Shown piece by piece: positions 50,878-57,932 of a stretch of 64,000 nucleotides of DNA. Source of the stretch: Paraburkholderia tropica (GTDB lineage: Bacteria > Pseudomonadota > Gammaproteobacteria > Burkholderiales > Burkholderiaceae). The notes below the pieces were generated by a model. That model saw only the letters and a list, made by a program, of their open reading frames with translations. It was not told the DNA's origin and did not search any database. Where the stretch lies: NCBI RefSeq assembly GCF_900109265.1, contig NZ_FNZM01000018.1, forward strand, positions 140,337 to 204,336. The letters are read 5' to 3'. How positions within the stretch are numbered: position 1 is the first letter of the stretch; each line of letters begins with the position of its first letter. The position numbers and the translations under genes are program-made.

Positions 50878-51645
50878 TCAACGCGGCTGCATGCGGATCG
50901 CGCCATCGAGGCGTATCGTCTCGCCGTTGAGCATCGGATTGTCGAGGATCTGCATCGCGAGCGCGGCGAACTCATCGGGCGCGCCGAGGCGCGGCGGGAA
51001 CGGCACCATCTTGCCGAGCGAATCGCGAATCTCCTCGGGCAGCCGCGCGAGCATCGGCGTATCGAACAGACCCGGCGCGATCGTGCACACGCGGATGCCC
51101 TTGCTCGCCAGATCGCGCGCGGCCACCAGCGTCATGCCCACCACGCCCGCTTTCGACGACGCATACGGCACTTGACCGATCTGCCCTTCGTACGCGGCCA
51201 CCGACGCGGTCAGCACGCACGCGCCGCGCTCGCCTGCCGCGTTCGGTTCGTTGCGCGCCATCGCCGCCGCCGCGAGACGCAGCACGTTGAAGGTGCCGAC
51301 GAGGTTCACGCGCACCACGTTCTCATAGGCTTCGAGCGAGCCCGGCGAGCCGTCCTTTTCGATCAGACGCACCGCGCCGCCGCGTCCCGCGCAATGCACG
51401 AGCGCACGCAGCGAACCGCGCTGCGTGGCGGCGTCGATCACGGCGGCCATCTCGTCGCCGTTCGTGACGTCGGCGGCCACGAAGCTCGCCGCCGGTCCCA
51501 GTTCGTCGGCCACCGCCGCGCCGCGCGAATTCGGCAGATCGCAGATCACCACCTGCGCGCCCTTCTCAAGCAACTGCTTCGCGCTCGCGAGGCCCAGCCC
51601 CGATGCGCCGCCCGTTACTATCGCCACCGCTCCCTTGAGGTTCAT
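50878..51645 (-). CDS. SDR, type II 3-hydroxyacyl-CoA dehydrogenase-like
   Basis: A 255-aa short-chain dehydrogenase. Motifs: TGGASGLG for the cofactor, VVICDLP with Asp for NAD preference, HCAG, catalytic VLTASVAAYEG and YASSK. The insertion GSLEAYENVVRVNLVGTFNV and the ending IAPGLFDTPMLARLPEEIRD, NGETIRLDGAIRM match the HSD17B10/3-hydroxy-2-methylbutyryl-CoA dehydrogenase group. Predicted to oxidise a (branched) 3-hydroxyacyl-CoA to the 3-ketoacyl-CoA, the substrate for the thiolase gene 50 bases upstream. Confidence 0.87.
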   Translation of the reverse strand: MNLKGAVAIVTGGASGLGLASAKQLLEKGAQVVICDLPNSRGAAVADELGPAASFVAADVTNGDEMAAVIDAATQRGSLRALVHCAGRGGAVRLIEKDGSPGSLEAYENVVRVNLVGTFNVLRLAAAAMARNEPNAAGERGACVLTASVAAYEGQIGQVPYASSKAGVVGMTLVAARDLASKGIRVCTIAPGLFDTPMLARLPEEIRDSLGKMVPFPPRLGAPDEFAALAMQILDNPMLNGETIRLDGAIRMQPR

Positions 51646-51695
51646 CCGTGTGTCTCCTGTCGTCGTTGCCTGTATGGATGTCGCTTGCGTCGGGC

Positions 51696-52889
51696 TCAAA
51701 GCCGCTCGATGAGCGTCGCGTTCGCCATGCCGCCCGCCTCGCACATCGTCTGCAGACCGTAGCGGCCGCCGCTGCGTTCGAGCGCGTTGAGCATCGTGGT
51801 CATGAGGCGCGCGCCCGACGCGCCCAGCGGATGCCCGAGCGCAATCGCGCCGCCGGCCGGATTGAGCCGCGCGGCATCGGCGCCCAGCGCTTTTTGCCAC
51901 GCCAGCGGCACCGAAGCGAAAGCCTCGTTCACTTCGAAGTGCGCGATATCCTCGATCTTCAGACCGGCCTTGCGCAGCAGATGCTCGGTCGCCGGAATCG
52001 GCGCGGTCAGCATCATGAGCGGGTCGTCGCCGCGCACGTCGAACGAGACGATGCGCGCGCGCGGTTTCAGGCCGAGCTGCGCCGCCTTGCGCTCGCTCAT
52101 GACGAGCAGCGCCGCCGCGCCATCCGAGATCTGCGAGGCATTGCCCGCCGTGACGTTGAAGCGGATGCCAGGAAAACGCGCGGCCAGCGCGGCGTCTTCG
52201 AACGACGGCGCGAGGCCCGCGAGACGCTCGACGGTGGTGCCCGCGCGGATGGTTTCGTCGGCGTCGATGCGGCGCGTGCCCTGTTCGTCGCGCACTTCGA
52301 TCGGCACGATCTCGCGCGCGAAGTGACCGGCGGCGCGCGCGGCGTCGGCGCGGCGATGCGACTCGGCCGAATACGCGTCGAGCGTCTCGCGCGCGAGGTC
52401 CCACTTCTGCGCCACCAGATCGGCGCTCACGCCCTGGCCCACGAGCCCCTGCGGATAACGCGCATGAAAGCGCGCGCCGTATTGATCGCGGCCGAGGCGC
52501 GAACTGCCCATCGGCACGCGGCTCATCGACTCCACGCCGCCCGCCACCACGATCTCGTTGACGCCCGCCATGATGGCCTGCGCGGCGAAATGCACGGCCT
52601 GCTGGCTCGATCCGCACTTGCGCTCGACCGTGGTGGACGGCACGTGTTGCGGATAACCGGCCGCGAGCCACGCCACGCGGCCCGGCGTGGTTGCCTGCTC
52701 GCCCACCTGGCTCACGCAGCCGATGATCAGGTCGTCGACGGTGCCGGGGTCGAGGTCGTTGCGCTCGACGAGTTGCTGGATCACCTGCGAAAGCAGGTCG
52801 GCCGGATGCAGGTCGACGAAGGCGCCGCCCGCCTTGGTCCGGCCCATGGGACTGCGCACCGCGTCGACGATTACCGCGCTCTGGATCAT
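51696..52889 (-). CDS. thiolase (acetyl-CoA acyltransferase)
   Basis: A 397-aa thiolase of normal length: nucleophile Cys92 in VERKCGSSQQA, NEAFASVP, His in IALGHPLGASGARL, and the second Cys in CEAGGMANA. It cleaves 3-ketoacyl-CoA with free CoA. The N-terminus DAVRSPMGRTKAGG is typical of degradative FadA-like or steroid/terpenoid-side-chain thiolases. It is first in a two-gene unit with the dehydrogenase and divergent from the IclR gene. Its -35 element overlaps a perfect palindrome. Confidence 0.9.
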   Translation of the reverse strand: MIQSAVIVDAVRSPMGRTKAGGAFVDLHPADLLSQVIQQLVERNDLDPGTVDDLIIGCVSQVGEQATTPGRVAWLAAGYPQHVPSTTVERKCGSSQQAVHFAAQAIMAGVNEIVVAGGVESMSRVPMGSSRLGRDQYGARFHARYPQGLVGQGVSADLVAQKWDLARETLDAYSAESHRRADAARAAGHFAREIVPIEVRDEQGTRRIDADETIRAGTTVERLAGLAPSFEDAALAARFPGIRFNVTAGNASQISDGAAALLVMSERKAAQLGLKPRARIVSFDVRGDDPLMMLTAPIPATEHLLRKAGLKIEDIAHFEVNEAFASVPLAWQKALGADAARLNPAGGAIALGHPLGASGARLMTTMLNALERSGGRYGLQTMCEAGGMANATLIERL

Positions 52890-52943
52890 GGTTCGCTCAA
52901 TCCGGGAGAAGTGTGGATAATGAAAAAATGAATCTCGCGAATC

Positions 52944-52973
52944 AAAATACACCACACGATCTCACTATTTCAA
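52944..52973 (-). promoter_or_regulatory. sigma-70-like promoter of the thiolase operon
   Basis: Minus strand: TTGAAA (52973-52968), 18 bases, TATTTT (52949-52944). The -35 hexamer forms the centre of the palindrome at 52963-52978. Confidence 0.5.
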
Positions 52974-52978
52974 TAGTG
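52963..52978. promoter_or_regulatory. perfect 16-bp palindrome, IclR operator candidate
   Basis: CACTATT-TC-AATAGTG with perfect 7-bp arms, overlapping the thiolase -35. The adjacent IclR gene is the natural candidate for the binding protein. Confidence 0.6.
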
Positions 52979-52991
52979 GTAAACATTTTTC

Positions 52992-53005
52992 GATCCTTAT
53001 GGATC
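52992..53005. promoter_or_regulatory. second palindrome in the thiolase/IclR gap
   Basis: GATCC-TTAT-GGATC, perfect 5-bp arms, 13 bases from the first palindrome. It could be an auxiliary site of the same regulator; the arm sequence is different, so another factor is equally possible. Confidence 0.4.
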
Positions 53006-53276
53006 ATTTAATTCCAATCATGCGACGATAGTGACATACCGATAGCGGCCGAGCGAGCCTGAGAGTCCGAATTCCCGAAGTTGCACGCAGTCAGATGTGT
53101 CGATCAGGTAGCCCGGACACGCCGCGGGCGCGGCAAAGCGTCGCAATTTCACGAAAAATGAGCCAGTCGTCTTGAAAAATTGTTCCGCCACGAAGGGGAA
53201 AGCTAGAATGCCGGGTTTGCCAAAAGGCGCCCCGTGTTTGTCCGGCGCGCCCATCCCCCCGAAGAAGGAATCCGAC

Positions 53277-54173
53277 ATGACCGACCAGGCCACCTCACGC
53301 ACCGACGACGCCGCTGTTTCGTCCAGCGACTCGAACAACGAGTTGAGCAACGAGACAAGCAACGACTCGCAGCTCGTGAGCGCACTCGCGCGCGGCATCC
53401 GGATCCTGCAGTGCTATTCGATGGGCGCGTCCGAACTGTCGGCGCGCGAGCTGGTGGAGCGCACCGGCCTGCCCAAGCCCACGGCGCTGCGGCTCATCAA
53501 TACGCTGTGCGAGTTCGGCATGCTGCGCTACTCGGAGCGCATTTCGAAATACGTGCTCGGCACCGAGATGCTGAGCCTCGCCGCGCCCGCGCTCGGCCGC
53601 ATGACGATCCGCCAGATCGCGCGGCCGATGATGCAGGAGCTGGCCGATTACTGTCAGGGCCAGGTGACGCTCGCCGTCGGTTACCGCCTGAACCTCGCTT
53701 ACGCGGAAGTCGCGCAGGGCGCGGGCAGCGCGGTCTATCGCTCGGAGATCGGCACGCGGCTTTCGCTGTCGCGCACGGCCTCGGGCCGCGCGTATCTGTG
53801 GACGGTGCCGGGCGCCGAACGCGAACGGTATCTGCAGGAAACGCTCACGCGCGATCCGGCCAAGGGCGAACTGCTCGCGCAGCGCCTCACGCAGGCGCAG
53901 CAGGAATTGCGCGAGCAGGGCTGCACGGTGTCGCACGGCGACATGCAGCGCGAGATTCACTCGGTGGCGATCCCGCTGGCGTCGCCCATCGACGACGAGT
54001 ACTGGGTTTTCAGCTGTTCCATTGCGGTATTCAACATCAGCGGCAACCAGTTGACCGACGACATCGCCCCGCGGCTGATGTCGCTGGTCAGGCGCGTGGA
54101 GGCAGCGCTCGGCAGCATGACTGGCGCCGCGCACGATATGGAGACGAGACCGTGGAGCGTGTCCGCGAACTAG
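53277..54173 (+). CDS. IclR-family transcriptional regulator (acyl-CoA locus)
   Basis: A 298-aa IclR protein with a polar Ser/Asn/Asp-rich N-terminus of about 33 residues. The winged HTH is at about 37-100 (ALARGIRILQCYSMGA, RTGLPKPTALRLINTLCEFGML). The effector domain has VGYRLNLAYAEVAQG, RLSLSRTASGRAYLW and HSVAIPLASPIDDEYWVFSC. It belongs to a different subgroup from the two IclR paralogues near 18 and 25 kb. AAGGA precedes ATG 53277. It overlaps the CoA-ligase gene by 22 bases, so it is probably expressed with the plus-strand catabolic genes and controls both arms of the locus. Confidence 0.88.
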   Translation: MTDQATSRTDDAAVSSSDSNNELSNETSNDSQLVSALARGIRILQCYSMGASELSARELVERTGLPKPTALRLINTLCEFGMLRYSERISKYVLGTEMLSLAAPALGRMTIRQIARPMMQELADYCQGQVTLAVGYRLNLAYAEVAQGAGSAVYRSEIGTRLSLSRTASGRAYLWTVPGAERERYLQETLTRDPAKGELLAQRLTQAQQELREQGCTVSHGDMQREIHSVAIPLASPIDDEYWVFSCSIAVFNISGNQLTDDIAPRLMSLVRRVEAALGSMTGAAHDMETRPWSVSAN

Positions 54174-55711
54174 CAGCCGCAGCACCCGGCAAGGAAGCCT
54201 TGCGCCTTGCCGGCACCGACGAGGTCCTCACTTACGCCACCCTGAACGAACGCGCAGACCGGGTTGCGCACTGGCTGATCCAGCTAGGCCTGCAACCCGG
54301 CGACGGCATCGCGCTACTGTTCGAGAATCACCCTGCTCTGGCCATCGCGGCCGTCGGCGCCGAGCGCGCCGGTCTGTATTTCACCCCCATCAGCATCCAG
54401 TTGAAAACACGCGAAGTCGCGCACGTCCTCAAGGACTGCGGCGCGCGCGTGCTGATCGTCTCGCAGGCGATGCGCGAACTCGCGCAGACGCTCGCCGACG
54501 AAGGCGCGCTGCACGGCGTCGCCTGCTATATGACGGGCGCGCTTCCCCCGCCCGGCTTCGCCTCGCTCGACGCCGCGCTCGACGAGACCGACACGCGCAC
54601 GCCGCTGCCCGAGTGCGAACAGGGCCGCGATTTTCTCTATTCGTCGGGCACGACGGGACTGCCCAAAGGCATCCTCAAACCGCTCGTGCCGTGGGATCGC
54701 CGCGCAATCGACGACACCGAAACGGCCTCATGGCGCAAGAGTTTCGGATTTAATCAGGACTCCGTGTATTTGAGCACGGCGCCGCTCTATCACGCCGCGC
54801 CGCTGCGCTATCTCGTGCGCATGCTGCGCACGGGCGGGCGCACCATCGTCATGCAGAAGTTCGATCCCGAGGCCGCGCTGGCCGCCATCGAACGCTATCG
54901 CGTCACGCACAGCCAATGGGTGCCGACGATGTTCGTGCGCCTGCTCGCGCTGCCCGAACCGGTACGCCGCCGCTACGACGTGAGCAGCCTGAAAGTGGCG
55001 ATCCACGCGGCCGCGCCCTGCCCGCCGCTCGTCAAGCAGCAGATGATCGACTGGTTCGGCCCGGTGATCTACGAGTATTACGCGGGTTCGGAAGGCGCCG
55101 GGCTCACGGCGATCGACTCGCACGAATGGCTCGCGCATCGCGGCTCGGTGGGACGCGCGAAATTCGGCACGCTGCATATCGTCGACGAAGACGACCGCGA
55201 GCTGCCCGTGGGCGAGATCGGCCGCGTGTTCTTCGAGGGCGGTCCGCCGTTCGAGTATCACAACGATCCCGCCAAAACTCGCAGCGTGCGCAACCGGCAC
55301 GGCTGGGCCACCTATGGCGATATCGGCCACGTGGACGCGCAAGGCTATCTCTACCTGAGCGACCGGCGCACGGATCTCATCATCAGCGGCGGCGTGAACG
55401 TCTACCCGCAGGAGATCGAGAATGTGTTGAGCGAGCATCCGGCGGTGGCCGACGCGGCCGTGATCGGCGTGCCACATGCCGAGTTCGGCGAGAGCGTCAA
55501 AGCCATCGTGCAGTTGCGCGAGCGCGACGCCGCCAGCCCGCAGCTCGCCGACGAGTTGATGGCGTTCTGCCGCGAGCGGCTCTCGCATATCAAGGTGCCG
55601 CGTTCCGTCGATTTCGAGGACGCGCTGCCGCGCCACGACAACGGCAAGTTGCTGCGCCGGCTGCTGAAGGAGCGCTACCGGAGCATCGATAATCCCGGCG
55701 CCACGATTTGA
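54152..55711 (+). CDS. acyl-CoA synthetase (AMP-forming)
   Basis: A 519-aa ANL-superfamily ligase. P-loop FLYSSGTTGLPKGIL (A3), the A5 region YEYYAGSEGAG, A7 YGDIGHVDAQGYLYL, A8 hinge DRRTDLIISGGVNVYPQEIE and the catalytic Lys in LPRHDNGKLLRR are all present. It activates a carboxylic acid as acyl-AMP, then acyl-CoA, presumably the first step for an acid imported from outside. I chose GTG 54152, which has GGAG upstream and starts at the family-normal VERVRELAAAAPGKEALRL. The longer frame runs back through the IclR gene and is a shadow. It is followed within 43 bases by the acyl-CoA dehydrogenase. Confidence 0.88.
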   Translation: MERVRELAAAAPGKEALRLAGTDEVLTYATLNERADRVAHWLIQLGLQPGDGIALLFENHPALAIAAVGAERAGLYFTPISIQLKTREVAHVLKDCGARVLIVSQAMRELAQTLADEGALHGVACYMTGALPPPGFASLDAALDETDTRTPLPECEQGRDFLYSSGTTGLPKGILKPLVPWDRRAIDDTETASWRKSFGFNQDSVYLSTAPLYHAAPLRYLVRMLRTGGRTIVMQKFDPEAALAAIERYRVTHSQWVPTMFVRLLALPEPVRRRYDVSSLKVAIHAAAPCPPLVKQQMIDWFGPVIYEYYAGSEGAGLTAIDSHEWLAHRGSVGRAKFGTLHIVDEDDRELPVGEIGRVFFEGGPPFEYHNDPAKTRSVRNRHGWATYGDIGHVDAQGYLYLSDRRTDLIISGGVNVYPQEIENVLSEHPAVADAAVIGVPHAEFGESVKAIVQLRERDAASPQLADELMAFCRERLSHIKVPRSVDFEDALPRHDNGKLLRRLLKERYRSIDNPGATI

Positions 55712-55753
55712 TTCGGCATCCGAAATAGACTCAGACAATCAAGGAGACAACCC

Positions 55754-56884
55754 ATGCGTAACGTATTCCGCGACGATCACGAATTGTTCCGCGAGCAGGT
55801 TCGCCGTTTCGTCGAGCGCGAGATCGCGCCGTTTCATCAGCAGTGGGAAAAGGACGGCATCGTGCCGAAATCGGTGTGGCGTCGCGCGGGCGAAGAAGGC
55901 CTGCTCTGCTGCACGATTCCCGAGGAATACGGCGGCGGCGGCGGCGACTTCGGCCACGCGGCGATCCTGATCGAAGAACTCGCGCGCGTGAACGCGAGCG
56001 GCATCGGCTTCCCGCTGCATTCGGACATCGTCGCGCCGTATATCCACGCTTACGGCACCGAGGAGCAGAAGCGCGAGTGGCTGCCGAAGCTCGCGAGCGG
56101 CGAGCATATCGGCGCAATCGCCATGACCGAGCCGGGCACCGGCAGCGACCTGAAGTCCGTGCGCACGACCGCGCGCCGCGACGGCAACGACTACGTCATC
56201 AACGGCCAGAAGACCTTCATCACGAACGGCCAGAACGCGAGTCTCGTGATCGTGGTCTGCAAGACCGCGCCGGACCTCGGCAGCAAGGGCGTCTCGCTGA
56301 TCGTGGTCGAGGAAGGCACGCCGGGTTTCGAAAAAGGCCGCAAGCTCGAGAAGATCGGCTTGCGCGCGCAGGACACGTCGGAGCTGTTTTTCGAGGACGT
56401 GCGCGTCTCCATCACGCAGCGGCTCGGCGAGGAAAACGCGGGCTTTTCGTATCTGATGCGCGAACTCGCGCAGGAGCGGCTGGTGATTGCCGTGCGCGCG
56501 GTGGCGTCCATCGAGGGCATGCTCGCGCGCACGATCGAGTACACGCGCGGGCGCAAGGTGTTCGGTCAGGCGATTTTCGACTTCCAGAACGCGCGCTTCA
56601 AGCTCGCGCACGCGCGCGCGAAAGCGGAGATGGTGCGCATTTACGTGGACGACTGCATCGCGCGGCATCTGCGTCGCGAACTGTCGCCCGTCGATGCGGC
56701 CATGGCCAAGCTCAACGCCACCGAATTGCAGAACCAGTTGCTCGACGAATTCCTGCAACTGCACGGCGGCTACGGCTATATGTCGGAGTACGTGATCGGC
56801 GGCGCGTGGGTCGATGCGCGCGTGATGCGCATCTACGGCGGCACCGACGAGATCATGAAAGAAATCATCGCGCGTACGCTCTGA
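55754..56884 (+). CDS. acyl-CoA dehydrogenase, LCAD/IVD type
   Basis: A 376-aa flavoenzyme introducing the alpha-beta double bond into an acyl-CoA. Landmarks: AMTEPGTGSD (about 123-132), TFITNGQNA, RGRKVFGQAIFDFQ for FAD contact, LHGGYGYM and RIYGGTDEIMKEIIA. The MCAD-type catalytic Glu (YEGT) is replaced by Gly. The base should be Glu254 in AVASIEGML, which lines up with the position used by isovaleryl-CoA and long-chain dehydrogenases. That favours branched or bulky substrates. AAGGAG precedes the ATG. It sits between the CoA ligase and racemase genes. Confidence 0.88.
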   Translation: MRNVFRDDHELFREQVRRFVEREIAPFHQQWEKDGIVPKSVWRRAGEEGLLCCTIPEEYGGGGGDFGHAAILIEELARVNASGIGFPLHSDIVAPYIHAYGTEEQKREWLPKLASGEHIGAIAMTEPGTGSDLKSVRTTARRDGNDYVINGQKTFITNGQNASLVIVVCKTAPDLGSKGVSLIVVEEGTPGFEKGRKLEKIGLRAQDTSELFFEDVRVSITQRLGEENAGFSYLMRELAQERLVIAVRAVASIEGMLARTIEYTRGRKVFGQAIFDFQNARFKLAHARAKAEMVRIYVDDCIARHLRRELSPVDAAMAKLNATELQNQLLDEFLQLHGGYGYMSEYVIGGAWVDARVMRIYGGTDEIMKEIIARTL

Positions 56885-56915
56885 TGCCCACATTCATTTC
56901 ACGCGGAGACCGCGC

Positions 56916-57926
56916 ATGATCCAGCCGCTGCAAGGCGTGCATATCGTCGAGTTCGCGGGGCTCGGGCCCGCGCCGTTCTGCGGCATGCTGCTGGCCCAGA
57001 TGGGCGCGCACGTCACGCGCATCGGCCGTGCGGGCGAGGCGCTGCCCGACGGCCCGCTCGCGCGCGGGCGCGAGCACGTCGCGCTCGATCTCAAGTGCGC
57101 CGAGGACGTGGCGCATGCGCTCGATCGGATCGCGCAGGCCGACGCGCTGATCGAAGGCTTCCGGCCGGGCGTGATGGAGCGGCTCGGGCTCGGTCCTGAT
57201 GCGTGCCGGCTGCGCAATCCGTCGCTCGTCTACGGACGCATGACGGGCTGGGGCCAGCGCGGACCGCTCGCGCACACGGCGGGCCACGACATCAACTACA
57301 TCGCGATTTCGGGTGCGCTGCACGCGGTCGGCGAGGCGGGCGGCGCGCCGGTCGTGCCGCTCAATCTGGTCGGCGACTTCGGCGGCGGCGGCATGGTGCT
57401 GGCGTTCGGCGTGGTCGCGGCGATCCTGCGCGCGCGGGCGAGCGGCAAGGGCTGCGTGGTCGATGCGGCGATGACCGACGGCGCGGCCATGCTGATGAGC
57501 ATGATGTACGGCTTTCACGCGGCGGGGCAGTGGCGCGACGCGCGCGGCGAGAATCTGCTCGACGGCGGCGCGCCGTTCTACCGGACCTATCGCTGCCGCG
57601 GCGGCGGATGGCTTGCGGTGGGCTGCATCGAGCCGCCGTTTTATGCCGCGTTTCTGAAGGGAATCGGCGCGCAGGATCTGCTCGAACTGCCGCAGCGCGA
57701 CCGGACGCATTGGCCCGCGATCGCCGCGCGCATCGAGCAGATTATCGCCACGCGCGAGCGCGACGCGTGGGTCGCGCTATTCGAGGGCAGCGATGCGTGC
57801 GTGTCGCCGGTGCTGGGCTTGAGCGAGGCGCCGCATCATCCGCATAACGCGGCGCGCGGCGCGTTCACGCAAACGGACGGCGCGTGGATGCCGGCCTGCG
57901 CGCCGCGCTTTGCGGCGTTCGATTAA
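56916..57926 (+). CDS. alpha-methylacyl-CoA racemase-like CoA-transferase family III protein
   Basis: A 336-aa CaiB/BaiF-family protein. The racemase residues are present: His124 in TAGHDINYIAISGAL and Asp154 in NLVGDFGGGGM, aligning with the His/Asp pair of mycobacterial MCR. GGAPFYRTYRC follows. The racemase inverts the alpha-methyl centre of 2-methylacyl-CoA so that the (2S)-specific dehydrogenase can act, consistent with the neighbouring LCAD/IVD-type enzyme. It is slightly shorter than usual (about 360). Formyl-CoA transferase-type activity is less likely because the transferase Asp nucleophile context is absent. It ends six bases from the convergent c-di-GMP gene. Confidence 0.85.
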   Translation: MIQPLQGVHIVEFAGLGPAPFCGMLLAQMGAHVTRIGRAGEALPDGPLARGREHVALDLKCAEDVAHALDRIAQADALIEGFRPGVMERLGLGPDACRLRNPSLVYGRMTGWGQRGPLAHTAGHDINYIAISGALHAVGEAGGAPVVPLNLVGDFGGGGMVLAFGVVAAILRARASGKGCVVDAAMTDGAAMLMSMMYGFHAAGQWRDARGENLLDGGAPFYRTYRCRGGGWLAVGCIEPPFYAAFLKGIGAQDLLELPQRDRTHWPAIAARIEQIIATRERDAWVALFEGSDACVSPVLGLSEAPHHPHNAARGAFTQTDGAWMPACAPRFAAFD

Positions 57927-57932
57927 CTGCGT

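Larger units (their letters stand above)
52890..53276. other. divergent control region, thiolase / IclR
   Basis: 387 bases without a gene. The part nearest the thiolase is strikingly AT-rich: hand counts give 35% G+C for 52921-52980 and again for 52981-53040. It contains the promoter and two palindromes listed separately. Confidence 0.75.

Noticed and set aside
53234..54151. N-terminal extension of the CoA ligase frame through the IclR gene
   Set aside because: Its translation is Arg/Ala-rich and overlaps a well-supported IclR gene; the ligase homology starts at the GTG at 54152.
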